DNA of 8,013 nucleotides. It comes from Spirochaetota bacterium. GTDB taxonomy: Bacteria; Spirochaetota; UBA4802; UB4802. The notes under the pieces were generated by a model. It saw nothing but the letters and a program-made list of their open reading frames with translations. It had not been told where the DNA came from and ran no database searches. A program made the position numbers and the translations under genes. Location of the stretch: the NCBI GenBank assembly GCA_029548025.1, contig JAKPOE010000329.1, forward strand, positions 1 through 8,013, in the 5' to 3' direction. Shown here in pieces: positions 6,126-8,013 of this stretch; position 1 is the stretch's first letter, and every line of letters begins with the position of its first letter.

Positions 6126-6137
6126 TTTTTTATTTCT

Positions 6138-7178
6138 TTATATTATCAACATTGCATCACCATACGAGAAAAATCGATAATGATGTTTTATTGCTTCATC
6201 ATATGCATTCATGATACAATCATATCCAGCAAATGCTGATACAAGCATTAACAATGTAGATTTTGGAGTATGAAAATTAGTTACTAGTGCATCCACTGAT
6301 TGTATTGTGTAAGGCGGATAAATAAATAAATTTGTTTCTCCATATCCCGAAATATATTCCCCTTCTTTATAAACAGATTCAAGAACTCGCAAAGAAGTAG
6401 TTCCAACAGCTATTACTCTACCACCTTTAGATTTAGCGTTATAAATGGCATCAACTGTTTCTGGAGGAAGATAGTATTCCTCATAATGCATGGTATGTTG
6501 TGAAATATCTTCGTGTCGTACAGGATGGAATGTACCCCATGAAACATATAATGTTAGAAAAGCAATAGCAACCCCTTTATTGTGTAATTGTTTCAATATT
6601 TCTTCAGTAAAATGTAATCCAGCAGTTGGTGTTGCCACTGCACCTTCTTTTTTAGCATACACCGTTTGATAACGCTCATAATCCATAGGTTCAGGAGCAC
6701 GTTGTATATACGGAGGCAGAGGCAATTGACCAATTTTTGCTAATATATCATTTGACAAATCGGGATTTGTTTTAATAATTATCTCATCATCAAGTTTTTC
6801 TGTTATGATAATATTTATATTTTCATTACCTATTGGATAAAGTATTTCACCTGCTTTTAGTCGTTTTAACCTATTGCAAATTGCTATCCATGTATTATTT
6901 ATTGTATCATGTTTTGTTAAAACTAATTCAACTTTTGAACCAGTTGAACGTCTACAATAAATTCGAGCAGGTATTACTTTTGCATTGTTAAAAATAAGAA
7001 TATCATCTTTATGCAGATAGTGAGATATATTATAAAATGAGTCATGTATTAGCTGACCATCCTTCCGGTTAACAATTAATAATCGCGACATTCCACGATG
7101 TTCTGCTGGATATTGAGCAATAAGTTCTTCTGGAAGAAAATAATCAAAATCACTAAGGGTATAGATTTTTTTTTTCAT
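6138..7178 (-). CDS. queA: S-adenosylmethionine:tRNA ribosyltransferase-isomerase QueA
   Basis: QueA transfers and isomerises the ribosyl group of S-adenosylmethionine onto 7-aminomethyl-7-deazaguanine in the tRNA wobble position, giving epoxyqueuosine. It is a cytoplasmic enzyme of queuosine biosynthesis. The 346-residue protein, close to the usual 340-356, has the family hallmarks: LSDFDYFLPEELIAQYP at the start, DDILIFNNAKVIPAR, LPLPPYI, YQTVYAKKEGAVATPTAGLHFT, SWGTFHPVR, VGTTSLRVLES, TNFHTPKSTLLMLVSAF and the C-terminal FFSYGDAML. The ATG at 7176-7178 is preferred because it gives the family-like N-terminus. A TTG twelve bases upstream (7188-7190) also fits the frame. Neither has a clear Shine-Dalgarno sequence, which is unusual beside the strong sites of the left-hand operon. 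It follows the SpoIID/LytB gene by 66 bases and may be cotranscribed with it. The transposase relic abuts its 3' end without damaging it, and I see no hairpin terminator there. Confidence 0.97.
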   Translation of the reverse strand: MKKKIYTLSDFDYFLPEELIAQYPAEHRGMSRLLIVNRKDGQLIHDSFYNISHYLHKDDILIFNNAKVIPARIYCRRSTGSKVELVLTKHDTINNTWIAICNRLKRLKAGEILYPIGNENINIIITEKLDDEIIIKTNPDLSNDILAKIGQLPLPPYIQRAPEPMDYERYQTVYAKKEGAVATPTAGLHFTEEILKQLHNKGVAIAFLTLYVSWGTFHPVRHEDISQHTMHYEEYYLPPETVDAIYNAKSKGGRVIAVGTTSLRVLESVYKEGEYISGYGETNLFIYPPYTIQSVDALVTNFHTPKSTLLMLVSAFAGYDCIMNAYDEAIKHHYRFFSYGDAMLII

Positions 7179-7244
7179 AGGACCCAACAATTAGAAAACA
7201 TAATTATTTGCAAGTATATTTGTTTATCAATTTAAACCAGCATA

Positions 7245-8013
7245 TTAAAAATTAGATTTTCTATATTTTTGTGGGACTGTATTTATTGATACAACTGAAA
7301 TACCGCGATAATAATATTTTAGAATATCATAAAAATTTTTACCTCGTCCTGCCATTTCTTTTGCTCCCCATTGACACATCCCAACACCATGTCCCCAACC
7401 ATGTCCATTCAGTGTAAGCCCATCATGAGTTTGATTTGCTTCAAAATATAAACTTTTTATTTTTTTTGTTTCAAACATCATTCTAAAGTCATTTCCTGTC
7501 ATCCGTATTATACCATTCGAATGTTCTATTTTTATATTTGATACACGATTATCTTCTCTGCCTAAAGTAATAGCTTTAATCTGACCAACAGTCTTATATT
7601 TTTTTAGTAATGCTTCATATATTTCATCTAAAGAGATATTGACCTGCCAGCTATAGACTGGGGAGTTTTTACAGTATGAACAATTTACCGAAGTTAGATA
7701 CGGTAAATCCTCACCCTTCCAGACAAATCTATCATCAGCTGTTCTACCGCCACAAGTTGAATGGAAATATGCTAAAATAGGGATACTATTGTAAACCATA
7801 ATGATACCTGATGTACTATCAACAGCTTTATTTGTAGTTTCGGTTTCTGAAATCGCCCCCCTATAAACCTGAAAATTGGTTGATGCATCTAAATCATAAT
7901 ATGTACTGTTATTTTTCATGATATGGTAATATGCATATGTTCGTGCAGCAACTGCCTGTGCTTTTAAAGTTTCTATTGGCCAACCAGGCATGATTTCAGA
8001 TGGCAACACACCA
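7245..8013 (-). CDS. SpoIID/LytB-domain peptidoglycan protein (5' end beyond the window)
   Basis: At least 254 residues of a SpoIID/LytB domain are present, and the frame stays open to the right edge, so the N-terminus (and any signal peptide) is missing. In Bacillus, SpoIID is a lytic transglycosylase that cleaves denuded glycan strands; related LytB proteins enhance amidases. Visible hallmarks are LPSEIMPGWPIETLKAQAVAARTYA, with the glutamate at the position of the SpoIID catalytic residue, the cysteine motifs STCGGRT and NCSYC (structural or metal-binding in the family), and GHGWGHGVGMCQWGA. The C-terminus is complete (TAA at 7245-7247). SpoIID-domain proteins occur in many non-sporulating bacteria, so this does not show sporulation. 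A GTG near 8009 can be read as a start, but it leaves no room for the rest of the domain and is unlikely to be the true one. The gene directly precedes queA. Confidence 0.9.
   Translation of the reverse strand, partial: GVLPSEIMPGWPIETLKAQAVAARTYAYYHIMKNNSTYYDLDASTNFQVYRGAISETETTNKAVDSTSGIIMVYNSIPILAYFHSTCGGRTADDRFVWKGEDLPYLTSVNCSYCKNSPVYSWQVNISLDEIYEALLKKYKTVGQIKAITLGREDNRVSNIKIEHSNGIIRMTGNDFRMMFETKKIKSLYFEANQTHDGLTLNGHGWGHGVGMCQWGAKEMAGRGKNFYDILKYYYRGISVVSINTVPQKYRKSNF

Noticed and set aside
6126..6239. Continuation of the transposase relic frame to codon 66
   Set aside because: Beyond 6125 it no longer looks like a transposase, and from 6138 onward it is the complement of the conserved C-terminus of queA.

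Overview
The window is A+T-rich bacterial DNA in which every supported gene lies on the minus strand, so transcription runs from right to left. The lineage cannot be fixed from the sequence. The AT-rich composition, strong AGGAGG-type ribosome binding sites, and the mix of an anaerobe-like acyl-CoA/keto-acid gene set with queA and a SpoIID/LytB gene would suit several groups, including spirochaetes, anaerobic deltaproteobacteria and Firmicutes-like lineages.

The right part (about 6138-8013) holds housekeeping-type genes. A SpoIID/LytB-domain peptidoglycan protein is cut by the window edge and is followed by queA, the tRNA queuosine synthase. Just beyond the 3' end of queA, on the opposite strand, lies a short relic (about 5966-6125) that looks like the first 29 codons of an IS66-like transposase with its leader.

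The middle gap (5824-6137) carries a probable minus-strand promoter with a perfect TTGACA -35 box. Next to it are two diverged 32-base copies, 33 bases apart, each containing a GGACAT-centred palindrome. This looks like a repressor-controlled promoter, perhaps for a TetR-type regulator.

The left part (237-5823) is the interesting part and is probably one operon. In order of transcription it encodes a small PHP-domain metal-dependent phosphoesterase-like protein, two different thiolase-fold proteins, a tandem SCP2-SCP2 protein with a C-terminal zinc-ribbon/OB-fold (DUF35) module, and a DUF35 module joined in frame to a complete beta-keto acid cleavage enzyme (BKACE, DUF849). The last four genes are separated by only 9-13 bases and each has its own GGAGG/AGGAGG site. 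A hairpin directly after the last stop codon probably terminates the operon.

Neither thiolase-like protein has the nucleophilic cysteine or the GHP histidine of true thiolases, so ordinary thiolysis is unlikely. DUF35/thiolase-like pairs are known to form complexes, as in BbsA/BbsB and the Ltp2-ChsH2 aldolase. I infer a multi-enzyme assembly for a hydrophobic CoA-linked substrate, in which the thiolase-fold proteins do a non-thiolase C-C bond reaction and BKACE handles a beta-keto acid with acetyl-CoA. Substrate and pathway are unknown. Positions 1-189 show no convincing gene or element.
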